Below, one piece after another: positions 55,709 to 64,000 of a stretch of 64,000 nt of DNA. Origin of the DNA: Butyrivibrio sp. (GTDB lineage Bacteria > Bacillota > Clostridia > Lachnospirales > Lachnospiraceae); NCBI RefSeq assembly GCF_017433805.1, contig NZ_JAFRGN010000011.1, positions 62,001 to 126,000 of the forward strand. Reading direction: 5' to 3'. Position 1 is the stretch's first letter. Each line of letters begins with the position of its first letter. The notes under the pieces were generated by a model that was given only the letters and a program-made list of their open reading frames with translations, was not told the origin of the DNA and did no database searches. Made by a program: the position numbers and the translations under genes.

Positions 55709-56432
55709 TCTTGTATCCTCTTGGTGTTACCATATGTCCATCTATTACTGTAGTACTGGAGTTACCTATAAACACAGTACAGAACATGTCAGCCTGCGCG
55801 GTAAGTAAATCCTCCAGTGTCATTACTCTGTAGCCTTCACCTTCTCTTGCAATATTGCTGGCAATACCACATATCCTGCTGCCATCTATTGTTTCAAGCA
55901 GCACTTCTGCAGCTCTTTTAAGATAACCGCTTCTACTCTTGCTCTCTGGGTTATAGAGAACTATCACCATATCAGCTGCCGCTGCTGCGCGAAGTCTCTT
56001 TTCAATAGTCTCTATTGGGGTTAACCTGTCGCTTAAGCTGATAAGACAGAAATCATGAATAAGAGGTGCTCCAAGAAGTGCACCACCACTTATTGCTGCT
56101 GTCACTCCTGGAATAACCTCAACTTCTACGCCATTAAATTCCTTCTCAAGCTCAAAAGCAAGTCCTGCAAGGCCGTATACTCCCGCATCTCCGCTGCAGA
56201 CAAGAGCTACTGTTTCTCCTCCTGCTGACTTTTCAAGAGCCATTCGCACTCTCTTTTCCTCACCCATCATTGGTGTACTAAGGTACTCCTTGTCTGGAAA
56301 ATGAGGTCTTACAAGATCGCAGTACACAGTGTAACCAGCGATCACAGTGCTCTCTTCCATAGCCTTCACGGCTCTTATTGTCATATTCTCATAGCTTCCA
56401 GGGCCGATTCCGACCACATAAAGTTTTCCCAT
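55698..56432 (-). CDS. cbiH: Cobalt-precorrin-3 (precorrin-3B) C17-methyltransferase
   Basis: 244 residues, SAM-dependent tetrapyrrole methylase: KLYVVGIGPGSYENMTIRAVKAM, VIAGYTVY, CSGDAGVYGLAGLAFEL, VIPGVTAAISGGALLGAPLIHDFCLISLSD. Ring contraction step. 1 base after cbiG. Confidence 0.95.
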   Translation of the reverse strand: MGKLYVVGIGPGSYENMTIRAVKAMEESTVIAGYTVYCDLVRPHFPDKEYLSTPMMGEEKRVRMALEKSAGGETVALVCSGDAGVYGLAGLAFELEKEFNGVEVEVIPGVTAAISGGALLGAPLIHDFCLISLSDRLTPIETIEKRLRAAAAADMVIVLYNPESKSRSGYLKRAAEVLLETIDGSRICGIASNIAREGEGYRVMTLEDLLTAQADMFCTVFIGNSSTTVIDGHMVTPRGYKSER

Positions 56433-56433
56433 T

Positions 56434-57447
56434 TTATTTCCTCAAATCTATTATTCCTGCAGAAAAGGTGATTCCATCCTTGGCTTTTTTTCTGGATAGA
56501 AAACTCTTAGCACCATAAGCTGCAACTGCTCTCTCACATACGTTATCGCTGCCAGTAACCTTTTTCACATAGTCAGAAGCTGTAAAATCCCCTTCCTGAG
56601 CCATAAGCGTGTCACTGCCAAAGGTAGCGAACTCACATCCAAGTTCTTTACACAATTCCACAAGTCCCGCTTCAGCTTTTTTGATATCCGCGGAAGCGAT
56701 AGCTCTTACTGCCCTTGCATCAATGCCTAACTCATCAAGCTTCTGCAAAAGAACTGTCTTTAACTCACTACAACTCTTTCCCTTTCTGCATCCCATTCCC
56801 ACTACAATGCATTTGGGAATAAGGTAAAGAGCCGACTCCTCTATGGTCGCAGGCGAAATGATAAGCTTAGCCTCGCCCTTAGAAGTTCTTTTTATATTGC
56901 CTGGAATGCCCGAAAGCCCCAGATATTCTTCAAACCTTTCATCGATATAATAGGAACTCTCGCCAGTCCTTAACAGCTCTGCCGTGTAGTTCTTGGCCTT
57001 CTTCATATCTGATATAACAAGGTCATTCTGAGCAGCATAAACATCTACTGCAAACTCCCCCTCAACGTCAGTTGCTGTAGTTTGAACACATACAGCCCCT
57101 GTCAAAAGAGCTATCTCTTTTCCTGCATCAACAGCACCACCAAGGTGCCCTGACAGGATTGGGATAACGTACTCACCCTTTTCATCCATGACAAGCACAG
57201 CTGGATCCGTTGTCTTATCTTTAATAAATGGAGCTATTGTCCTGACAGCAATTCCGCAGGCTCCGATGAACACAAGGACATTTCCCTTTGCAAATTTATC
57301 CCTGCACCAGTCACGTAGCGAAGCTACAGATCCACTCTCTGCCACCTCTCCGCTCACAGAAAGAGCAAGGAAAAGCTTTTTCATCAGTTCTTTTCCCTTG
57401 TCTGTAAAACATATTATTTTGTATTTACCAATACTTACCTGCTCCAT
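56434..57447 (-). CDS. cbiG: Cobalt-precorrin-5A hydrolase
   Basis: 337 residues: N-terminal and middle CbiG domains (LVFIGACGIAVRTIAPFIKDKTTDPAVLVMDEKGEYVIPILSGHLGGA) and the C-terminal CobE-like domain (VVGMGCRKGKSCSELKTVLLQKL; AIASADIKKAEAGLVELCKELG). Opens the delta-lactone and releases acetaldehyde in the anaerobic pathway. Overlaps the ATPase gene by 13 bases; a marker of early cobalt insertion. Confidence 0.95.
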   Translation of the reverse strand: MEQVSIGKYKIICFTDKGKELMKKLFLALSVSGEVAESGSVASLRDWCRDKFAKGNVLVFIGACGIAVRTIAPFIKDKTTDPAVLVMDEKGEYVIPILSGHLGGAVDAGKEIALLTGAVCVQTTATDVEGEFAVDVYAAQNDLVISDMKKAKNYTAELLRTGESSYYIDERFEEYLGLSGIPGNIKRTSKGEAKLIISPATIEESALYLIPKCIVVGMGCRKGKSCSELKTVLLQKLDELGIDARAVRAIASADIKKAEAGLVELCKELGCEFATFGSDTLMAQEGDFTASDYVKKVTGSDNVCERAVAAYGAKSFLSRKKAKDGITFSAGIIDLRK

Positions 57448-58193
57448 AGGGTTAATGTCCCCTCAATTTTCTGATACATAGCATCATCAAGACCATACAG
57501 TTCCTGAATCATTGAATTTTCTATAACTTCCGCGGGAGTCTTCACAAGCACATGGCCGTCATCGTAGACGAGAAGCAGCCTGTCTGCAACTCCAAGTGCC
57601 AGCTCTATCTCGTGAAGAGACATGATGACAGTTACTTCTGATGCTGCCATCTGTCTTACAACCTCCATAAGCTCAAGTCTGTGCTTGATATCCATGTATG
57701 AGGTTGGTTCATCCATCACCAGAACTCGCGGCGATTGACATATCGCTCTTGCTATAAGTGTCCTCTGCTTCTGGCCATCACTAAGAGACTCATAGGAAGT
57801 ATCTGCAAGCTTATCCACCTTCATGGTCTCCATGGACCTGTGAGCAATCTCTTCATCTTCCCTGCCATATCTTCCAAAACCGCCTGAAAAAGGGAGCCTT
57901 CCTGACATGACAATATCCTTACAGGTCATAAGCTGAGGCCTGATGCGTTCAGTGGTGACTATAGAGAGCTCTTTTGCTATTTCCTTGGCAGATAGCTGTG
58001 ATAAATCTCTTTTTCCAAGAAAAATATTTCCGCCCTTTATCCCAAGGGTTCCGTTTATGCTCTTTAAAAGAGTGGATTTTCCACCACCGTTTGGTCCTAT
58101 GAGGCAGATTATCTCGCCTTTTTGTATGTCGATACTGGCGTCTCTTACTACGACTCTTTGGCCATAGCCCGCTGAAACCTTCTCAAGCTTCAT
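57435..58193 (-). CDS. ABC transporter ATPase, FecE/BtuD type
   Basis: 252 residues: Walker A LIGPNGGGKSTLLKSI, signature SLSDGQKQRTLIARAI, Walker B VLVMDEPTSYMD and the switch HEIELA. With the permease and the binding protein at 63267 it forms a BtuCDF/FhuBCD-like importer, likely for corrinoids or another cobalamin precursor. The signature SDGQ deviates from LSGGQ by one residue. Confidence 0.93.
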   Translation of the reverse strand: MKLEKVSAGYGQRVVVRDASIDIQKGEIICLIGPNGGGKSTLLKSINGTLGIKGGNIFLGKRDLSQLSAKEIAKELSIVTTERIRPQLMTCKDIVMSGRLPFSGGFGRYGREDEEIAHRSMETMKVDKLADTSYESLSDGQKQRTLIARAICQSPRVLVMDEPTSYMDIKHRLELMEVVRQMAASEVTVIMSLHEIELALGVADRLLLVYDDGHVLVKTPAEVIENSMIQELYGLDDAMYQKIEGTLTLWSR

Positions 58194-59205
58194 TTCTACT
58201 ATGTCTCCTGATAATCATGTATATAACGATGGGTGCGCCAAATAGCGACGTCACCGCAGATATATTAAGCTCTGTTGGTGCAAACATCTGCCTTGCCAGT
58301 AGGTCACTGAACAGGCAGAATACTGATCCTGCAAGAAACGATGCAGGAATCAGCACTATTGGCTTGGAGGTTACAAGAAGCTCTCTCATAAGAAATGGTA
58401 CTGCAATTCCGATAAAAGAAATCGGGCCGACAAAAGCTGTTACGCATGCGGACAGTACGCTTGATAAGAGTATTACCGCCATTCTCGATGCCTTAACATT
58501 TATTCCAACGCTCCTTGCGTAGGTTTCAGATAGTCTCAGCGCATCCAGTGGCTTACTAAGAAGCATCACAAGGATCACTGAAACACCTACTATCACAAAG
58601 CCGTATCTTACACTTCCCATATCAATTCCAGAAAAGCTTCCCTGAGACCAGCTATGGAGATTGACGATATCAGAATCATCTGCAAAGGCTATGAGAAAGT
58701 CTGTAACAGCACTGCAGATATATCCCACCATAATGCCTGCTGCCAATAGAACCGCCATATTCTGTACTACTCTCGAAATCAGTATTATAAAAAAAGTAGT
58801 GATGATCGCTCCAATAAAAGCCGCAAGTACGAGAAGCAGGCTTGAGCTGCGCCCCGTGCTTCCTACAATAAATATGAGTGCCAGTGCAACCATCATCTTG
58901 GCTCCTGAGGAAATTCCCAAAATATAAGGGCCAGCTATAGGATTTGAAAAGTATGTCTGTAAAAGAAATCCTGAAACAGCAAGGCCACCGCCTAAAACAA
59001 ATGCCATCAGCGCTCTTGGAAGTCTTATATCCATGACGATAGTGCTACTCGCCAGATCGCCGCTTCGCCCAAACACAATACCTAGCACCTGAGCTGGGGA
59101 TATATCAACATTTCCGATGCATACGTTAAGTGTGAAAGCCAGAAGCGACAGTATGACCAGCGCTGTAAATATCACTATTCTTCTAATCTTTCTAGTTTCT
59201 TCCAT
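58183..59205 (-). CDS. ABC transporter permease, FecCD/BtuC type
   Basis: 340 residues, about nine or ten membrane segments. Family motifs include RLPRALMAFVLGGGLAVSGFLLQTYFSNPIAGPYILGISSGA and GPISFIGIAVPFLMRELLV with the ATPase-coupling region. Overlaps cbiF and the ATPase gene, so the importer is embedded in the cobalamin operon. Confidence 0.94.
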   Translation of the reverse strand: MEETRKIRRIVIFTALVILSLLAFTLNVCIGNVDISPAQVLGIVFGRSGDLASSTIVMDIRLPRALMAFVLGGGLAVSGFLLQTYFSNPIAGPYILGISSGAKMMVALALIFIVGSTGRSSSLLLVLAAFIGAIITTFFIILISRVVQNMAVLLAAGIMVGYICSAVTDFLIAFADDSDIVNLHSWSQGSFSGIDMGSVRYGFVIVGVSVILVMLLSKPLDALRLSETYARSVGINVKASRMAVILLSSVLSACVTAFVGPISFIGIAVPFLMRELLVTSKPIVLIPASFLAGSVFCLFSDLLARQMFAPTELNISAVTSLFGAPIVIYMIIRRHSRNEA

Positions 59206-59969
59206 TACTTATCCCCATGGGCTTTTCGGTATTCTGTCTCAAAATCCTTGTCATATAGCTTGGATTTCTCGTAATTTCCAGCCTCGACCACATCTCCAAC
59301 AATAATAAGAGCTGTTTTACTAATACCCTCTTTTTCAGCCATTTGAGCTGCATCCCTAAGGGTACAGACTATTTTCTTCTCATCAGGCCAGGTTGCCTTA
59401 TACACGATGGCGCAAGGCGTCTCTGCTGGTCTTCCAGCTTCCATAAGCTTATTTGCAAGTCCCTCTATATTTCCTGCTGACAGGAAGAAAACCATGGTTG
59501 AGTCATGGCTTGCCAGCGCCTCAACTGATTCTTTTTCCGGAACCTTGGTTCTTCCTTCCATTCTTGTTATGATCACGCTCTGGCTGACTCCAGGAAGTGT
59601 ATATTCCAAATTAAGAGCTGCTGCCGCTCCGCAAAAAGAGCTGACTCCAGGCGTGTCATCAAATTCTATGCCAAGACGGTTAAGCTCATCCATCTGCTCC
59701 CTGATGGCGCCATAAATACTTGGATCTCCCGTGTGAAGTCTCACAACAGTCTTCCCTTCCGCATCGGCCTTTTTCATAATATCTATAACTTCATCCAGAT
59801 TAAGATAGGCGCTGTTATGTATCTCGCACCCCTCTTTTGCATACTGTAGTAACTCTGGATTAACCAAAGATCCTGCATATATCAGAACGTCGCACTTTTC
59901 TATAAGATCACGCCCTCTGATTGTGATAAGATCAGGAGCCCCCGGCCCCGCTCCAACAAAATGTACCAT
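59205..59969 (-). CDS. cbiF: Cobalt-precorrin-4 (precorrin-4) C11-methyltransferase
   Basis: 254 residues: MVHFVGAGPGAPDLITIRGRDL, DVLIYAGSLVNPELL, HTGDPSIYGAIREQMDEL, DTPGVSSFCGAAAALNLEYTLPGVSQSVIITR. All typical of CbiF/CobM. 1 base after cbiD. Confidence 0.96.
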   Translation of the reverse strand: MVHFVGAGPGAPDLITIRGRDLIEKCDVLIYAGSLVNPELLQYAKEGCEIHNSAYLNLDEVIDIMKKADAEGKTVVRLHTGDPSIYGAIREQMDELNRLGIEFDDTPGVSSFCGAAAALNLEYTLPGVSQSVIITRMEGRTKVPEKESVEALASHDSTMVFFLSAGNIEGLANKLMEAGRPAETPCAIVYKATWPDEKKIVCTLRDAAQMAEKEGISKTALIIVGDVVEAGNYEKSKLYDKDFETEYRKAHGDK

Positions 59970-59970
59970 T

Positions 59971-61116
59971 TTATATACCTCTCAAAAACTCTTCAGCTCC
60001 TGTTGTAGTCACAAGCTTAGTGTAGTCATTGGAAAAGACAACAGTTTCCACTGTCAATTCTCCATCGCCCCACTCTTCCATGTAACTCTTGATCCTGACA
60101 GCAAGCTCATCAAAAACCCTATCTTTATAGCCCGCTTCCGTTATCAGCCTTACAGCCTCATCAGTCATTACACATTCCATGAGTTTAGTGCATAACTCAC
60201 CAACATCGCTTTCACTAGCTGCAGCCCATCTCACAAGTTCGCACAGAATTTCCATTCTGTGATCACCGTAAGCTGAATGAGTATTTTTTATTCCGCCTGC
60301 AACCTTAACAAGCTTGCCTAGGTGTCCGCAAAAGAGCATCTTCTTAAAGCCAGCTTTCTTTGCAAGCCTTACAGTTTCATATACAAAATTAGAACACATG
60401 ATAGCTTTTTTCTCATCAAAGCCATATTCAACCTGAAGGAACTTAAGTCCATAGTTACCTGGAGCTACCAGTAGCACCTCTGCACCTTCTGCCGCTCTGA
60501 CACTTATCTCAGTCTTAATGGTGGCAACAATTGCTTCATCACTCATAGGCTCAACAATTCCCGTTGTACCAAGAATTGATATACCACCCACGATTCCAAG
60601 CTTTGGATTAAAGGTTTTGGTCGCAACCTCTTTTCCTTCCGGCGCACTTATTACTACTCTTACACTCTTATCTTCCATTCCGTGATCACGTAGAACTTCT
60701 ATAATATTCTCCCTGATCATCTTTCTCGGAACAGAATTGATGGCAGCCTCTCCAACCGGCTGGTCAAGCCCTGGCTTGGTAACCCGTCCGATACCTTCGC
60801 CGCCATCTATCTCTACTCCATTCCCATCCTCACTACAAGAAACCTCAGCATATATCCTCATTCCACTGGTCACATCAGGATCATCTCCGCCATCCTTAAT
60901 AACAGCGCAGCTCACTGATGTATCTGACCTTTTTATATCTATAAGCTCTGCCAGAAAAGTAGGTCCCTTCGGAGTGACTATACTGACAGAGAAGATATCT
61001 TTTTTATCAAGGAGCATCACAAGTGCGGCTTTCGCAGCTGCAGCCGCGCAGCTTCCAGTCGTAAATCCGCATCTTAACTTCTGACCACCTTTTTCTATAT
61101 AAATGTTATTGTCCAT
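59971..61116 (-). CDS. cbiD: Cobalt-precorrin-5B C1-methyltransferase
   Basis: 381 residues. LRCGFTTGSCAAAAAKAAL at the N-terminus, VIKDGGDDPDVTSGM, GGEGIGRVTKPGL, AINSVPRKMI, and ISILGTTGIVEPMSDEA, all CbiD landmarks. A specific marker of the anaerobic pathway. Confidence 0.97.
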   Translation of the reverse strand: MDNNIYIEKGGQKLRCGFTTGSCAAAAAKAALVMLLDKKDIFSVSIVTPKGPTFLAELIDIKRSDTSVSCAVIKDGGDDPDVTSGMRIYAEVSCSEDGNGVEIDGGEGIGRVTKPGLDQPVGEAAINSVPRKMIRENIIEVLRDHGMEDKSVRVVISAPEGKEVATKTFNPKLGIVGGISILGTTGIVEPMSDEAIVATIKTEISVRAAEGAEVLLVAPGNYGLKFLQVEYGFDEKKAIMCSNFVYETVRLAKKAGFKKMLFCGHLGKLVKVAGGIKNTHSAYGDHRMEILCELVRWAAASESDVGELCTKLMECVMTDEAVRLITEAGYKDRVFDELAVRIKSYMEEWGDGELTVETVVFSNDYTKLVTTTGAEEFLRGI

Positions 61117-61119
61117 AGC

Positions 61120-61749
61120 TTACATGTTTACCAAAAGAGAATTGCAGATAGCCGCTGCAACGCCGCTTCCGCCCTTTCGTCCCACATTTACTATATAGGG
61201 AACATCCATTTCCATAATGAGCTTCTTGGCTTCCACCACATTTACAAAGCCAACAGGAACACCAATGATAAGTTCTGGCTTATAGCCTGTCTCATCATAT
61301 AACTCACGAAGCCTTATAAGAGCTGTCGGTGCGTTTCCAACAGCAAAGATCAAAGGTTTATCTATTGTCTTTGTAGCGACTTCCATACTCACATAGGCTC
61401 TTGTAACCTTCTGCTCGCTAGCAAGTCTTGCCACTTCGCTATCAGCCATAAAGCAGTGAGCTTCTCCTCCAAATTTCTGGAGTATGGCTTTTTTAATGCC
61501 TGCCAGTGCCATGTTGGTATCGGTTACTATATGTGCTCCCCTTCTGATGGCATCCTTGGCTTTATCTATAGCTCCATCAGAAAATGCAAGGGTATCAGCA
61601 TATTCAAAATCCGCCGTGGTGTGAATAACTCTGACAACGGTTGGTTCCACATCCGCTGGCACAACCTTACCCATTTCTGATAGTTCCTGTCTTATGATCC
61701 TGAAGCTCTCACCCTCTATTTCTGATGGCAATATGCGCTTAATTTCCAT
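61120..61749 (-). CDS. cbiC: Cobalt-precorrin-8 (precorrin-8X) methylmutase
   Basis: 209 residues: RVIHTTADFEYADTLAFSDGAIDKAKDAIRRGAHIVTDTNMALAGI contains the catalytic His; PLIFAVGNAPTALIRLREL and IGVPVGFVNVVEAKKLIM follow. Moves the C11 methyl to C12. Start at 61749 with AGGAG close upstream; 10 bases after cbiP. Confidence 0.96.
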   Translation of the reverse strand: MEIKRILPSEIEGESFRIIRQELSEMGKVVPADVEPTVVRVIHTTADFEYADTLAFSDGAIDKAKDAIRRGAHIVTDTNMALAGIKKAILQKFGGEAHCFMADSEVARLASEQKVTRAYVSMEVATKTIDKPLIFAVGNAPTALIRLRELYDETGYKPELIIGVPVGFVNVVEAKKLIMEMDVPYIVNVGRKGGSGVAAAICNSLLVNM

Positions 61750-61759
61750 ATTTCTCCTA

Positions 61760-63232
61760 TCACAGGCCAATAGCCTTATAAATAAGCTTCCAGTCAAGGT
61801 TCTCCCTTAAGGTGTCTGCCAGCTTATTTAATTCTCTTTCCTGAACATCACTCTTACTTTCAAGCTCAAAGCTATGTGCACTTATTCCTTTTCTCTCAGT
61901 GATGATCTGCAAAATCCTCTCTGCAAAATCCTTGTTGTCAAAAATTCCATGGACATAGGATCCCAGAATATTGTCTTTTGTAACAACATATCTGCTGCTA
62001 TGGTCGTCATGGCGTACACTCTTTCCCATGTGAATCTCGTAGCCCTTGATACTACAACCATTTAGAGAAGCATATATTCCATCCGCTCCCTCGATAGTTC
62101 CTGCTACCTGCTTAAGAGTCTTCTCACTTCCAAATGAAGTGCTGACATGAAGAAGTCCAAGTCCTTCTTCGCTTCCCTTTTTCTCAGCTCCGACCTCGTC
62201 ATCAATAGTCATACCCAGCATCTGAAAACCGCCGCAGATTCCTATTACCATGGCTCCGGCACTTCCACGCCCCTGTATTTCCTTATAAAGGCCTGTCTCC
62301 TTAAGCCACTTCACATCACCCATTGTATTCTTGGTTCCTGGGATAATGATAAGGTCAGCTTCTCTTAGCGCTTCTCTGGAATCCGTAAAGATAACCTCAA
62401 CGCCTTCAGCCTTATCAAACACCGTAAAGTCCGTGTAATTACTGATGTACGGAAGACGGATCACTGCTATCTTAACAATACTGCCAGCATCAAAGCCGGA
62501 CTTTAGCTTAAGCTTATCAGAAACGCTGTCCTCCTCATCAAGCTGAAGTTTCACATATGGTACAACTCCCGCAAAAGGAATGTCACAATATGCCTTGAAC
62601 ATATCAAGACCAGGTTCCAAAAGAGATACGTCACCCCTGAACTTATTGATGATAAGTCCCTTAATCCTGTCTCGCTCATTTTGAGGCATCAGACTTACTG
62701 TTCCAAGGAGCTGCGCAAAAACGCCGCCGGGATCTATATTTCCAGCAAGTAATACCGGTGCATCAAGAAGCTCTGCCAGACCCATATTTACTATGTCGTT
62801 TTCCCTAAGGTTTATCTCAACAGGACTTCCGGCCCCTTCAATTACTATTACATCAGACTCATCAGCCAGTCGCTCATAAGATCTGAGAATATCAGGTATA
62901 AAATCCTTCTTGATCTTAAAGTAATCTGCAGCCCTCATGTTGCTCACAGGCTCCCCGCCTACGATAACCTGAGAAGTAGTATCTCCCATAGGTTTAAGGA
63001 GTATCGGGTTCATATCCGCATTTGGCTCAAGGTATGACGCAAAGGCCTGCAACGCCTGGGCTCTTCCTATCTCTTTTCCCTCGATCGTCACGTAGGAATT
63101 AAGTGCCATATTCTGAGATTTAAAGGGCGCAACCCTGTATCCATCCTGACTTAAGGCCCTGAGTATTCCCGCCGTCAAAATGCTCTTTCCGGCTCCGGAC
63201 ATGGTGCCCTGTATCATGAGATTTTTAGCCAA
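61760..63232 (-). CDS. cbiP: Cobyric acid synthase
   Basis: 490 residues: LMIQGTMSGAGKSILTAGILRAL, PFKSQNMALNSYVT, EGAGSPVEINL, and the C-terminal amidotransferase with MVIGICGGFQMLG (nucleophile Cys) and GYEIHMGKS. Adds the four remaining amides at b, d, e and g. Located 34 bases downstream of the binding-protein gene. Confidence 0.97.
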   Translation of the reverse strand: MAKNLMIQGTMSGAGKSILTAGILRALSQDGYRVAPFKSQNMALNSYVTIEGKEIGRAQALQAFASYLEPNADMNPILLKPMGDTTSQVIVGGEPVSNMRAADYFKIKKDFIPDILRSYERLADESDVIVIEGAGSPVEINLRENDIVNMGLAELLDAPVLLAGNIDPGGVFAQLLGTVSLMPQNERDRIKGLIINKFRGDVSLLEPGLDMFKAYCDIPFAGVVPYVKLQLDEEDSVSDKLKLKSGFDAGSIVKIAVIRLPYISNYTDFTVFDKAEGVEVIFTDSREALREADLIIIPGTKNTMGDVKWLKETGLYKEIQGRGSAGAMVIGICGGFQMLGMTIDDEVGAEKKGSEEGLGLLHVSTSFGSEKTLKQVAGTIEGADGIYASLNGCSIKGYEIHMGKSVRHDDHSSRYVVTKDNILGSYVHGIFDNKDFAERILQIITERKGISAHSFELESKSDVQERELNKLADTLRENLDWKLIYKAIGL

Positions 63233-63266
63233 ATCAAGTCTCCTTGTTTCTATCTGATAAATGCAG

Positions 63267-64000
63267 TTAATTAAGTCCGTGGAAAAAGAGTGTCTCTTTT
63301 TCCTCTCTGCTAATAACTGCGTTTAAGTTCTCTATTATTGTTCCTGTCTTGTTGGCAAACTGATAAAGAGATTTATCTGTATACCAGACTTTCCCATTTT
63401 GAACAGCTGATAAACTTCCAAAGAGCTTATCTATAGCCAAGAGCTCATCAAGAGTTTGCGGTGCATCCTGTATAGTTCCGTTGTAGATAAGGATGTCCGC
63501 ATCAAGAGCGTAGGCATAGAACGCCTCGATGCTTATCGTCATCTGCGTTGATGAACTGTCACTATCAGTTTCTTCTGGTGAAAGATATATTCCGCCTGCC
63601 TCAGTTATCATCTTGGCCAGGTAGTCGTTACTTTTCCTTGTTACTATCTGGTGGTTTGAATTAACTGCAAATATGGCAACCTTCTTTTCTTGCAGGTTAC
63701 CGGTATCTATAGCGTCCACAAGGCTCTTTTGTTGGTCAAAAAAGCTACCGGCCTGCTTCTCTCTATCCGTAAGAATTCCATATATCTTAATCCACTCAAG
63801 TCTTCCGAGCGGCTCATTTTCATAACTAGACCTGTCTATAAAAACAGGTATTCCTAAATCTTCAAGCCTCTCAAGCACCTTGGGAGAATGAAGTATCATC
63901 ATATTTTCTATAGCAAGATGAATGTCTTTATCAACCATCATCTCGTAGTCCGGCGCACTGTACTTGCCGCCATATATAAGTGTTCCCTGATCCATAGCTT
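63267..64000 (-). CDS. BtuF/FecB-type ABC substrate-binding protein, N-terminal part outside the window
   Basis: C-terminal 244 residues or so of a periplasmic-binding-protein-like (PF01497) domain: YSAPDYEMMVDKDIHLAIENMMILHSPKVLERLEDLGIPVFIDRSSYENEPLGRLEWIKIYG, then YLAKMITEAGGIYL and LSAVQNGKVWYTDKSLYQFAN. The frame is open to the right edge; an ATG at 63995 is internal to the fold, so the true start with its lipoprotein signal must lie further right. Partner of the permease and ATPase four genes downstream. Confidence 0.9.
   Translation of the reverse strand, partial: AMDQGTLIYGGKYSAPDYEMMVDKDIHLAIENMMILHSPKVLERLEDLGIPVFIDRSSYENEPLGRLEWIKIYGILTDREKQAGSFFDQQKSLVDAIDTGNLQEKKVAIFAVNSNHQIVTRKSNDYLAKMITEAGGIYLSPEETDSDSSSTQMTISIEAFYAYALDADILIYNGTIQDAPQTLDELLAIDKLFGSLSAVQNGKVWYTDKSLYQFANKTGTIIENLNAVISREEKETLFFHGLN

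Overview
This window (about 40% GC, short intergenic gaps, strong AGGAGG-type ribosome binding sites, sigma-70 promoters with extended -10 boxes) looks like the chromosome of an anaerobic Firmicute of the Lachnospiraceae, most like a rumen Butyrivibrio or Pseudobutyrivibrio. The basis is gene content: cellobiose phosphorylase, a large exopolysaccharide (EPS) locus, anaerobic (early cobalt insertion) cobalamin synthesis, and LplB/YtcP-type sugar permeases. The genus is an inference. I see no tRNA, rRNA, CRISPR array, prophage or transposase gene.

Layout. 1-2025: the start of trigger factor, a CYTH-domain protein and a DJ-1/PfpI protein. 2114-17707: surface polysaccharide locus. An 11-gene minus-strand operon (16570 down to 3712) encodes an acyltransferase, a fused chain-length/tyrosine-kinase protein, a GT2, a Wzy/ligase-like polymerase, VanZ, a membrane CotH kinase, GT92, pyruvyl transferase, an FrhB-like flavo/iron-sulfur protein, a galacturonokinase-like GHMP kinase and a sugar-1-phosphate nucleotidyltransferase. 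A flippase gene converges on it and a TupA-type ATP-grasp gene diverges from it. 17765-20857: secreted papain-like protease with InlB repeats. 20989-25383: LacI regulator, malQ, PfkB-like kinase and TetR. 25561-33511: housekeeping block (acidic membrane protein, DUF2225, glnS, a GGDEF/EAL protein, guaB, a DUF6106-like membrane protein). 33771-37900: an unknown membrane-anchored protein, then the aspartate-family operon ACT/pheB-like, hom, lysC, with a 216-bp imperfect palindrome between them. 37901-39071: gene-free, rich in stem-loops. 39072-46435: LacI, two permeases and a binding protein, divergent from a GH94 cellobiose phosphorylase; a compact set of promoters and operators sits between them. 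46623-64000: one minus-strand cobalamin operon of about 17 kb (BtuF-like binding protein, cbiP, cbiC, cbiD, cbiF, BtuC/BtuD-like transporter, cbiG, cbiH, a cbiJ-cbiE-cbiT fusion, cbiA, cobT, cobU, cobS, cbiB, cobD-like gene, DUF4430 protein, ECF S component).

How it works together. The GH94 locus imports beta-glucan oligosaccharides through a CUT1-type ABC transporter whose ATPase is not here, and splits them by phosphorolysis under LacI control. The cobalamin operon covers most corrin-ring methylation, amidation and nucleotide-loop steps, plus two uptake systems; the chelatase, C20-methyltransferase (CbiL) and adenosyltransferase are not in view. The EPS operon appears to join precursor activation (kinase plus nucleotidyltransferase), assembly, decoration (acyl, pyruvyl) and polymer length control.

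Most unusual observations: an in-frame TGA in the cellobiose phosphorylase gene, followed in frame by what looks like the family's normal C-terminal tail; a 216-bp MITE-like palindrome next to lysC; a galacturonokinase-like enzyme paired with a nucleotidyltransferase in the EPS operon; a PfkB kinase whose GAGD aspartate is Asn; mutually exclusive RNA pairings in the pheB-hom-lysC leader; and a three-domain CobK-CbiE-CbiT fusion.
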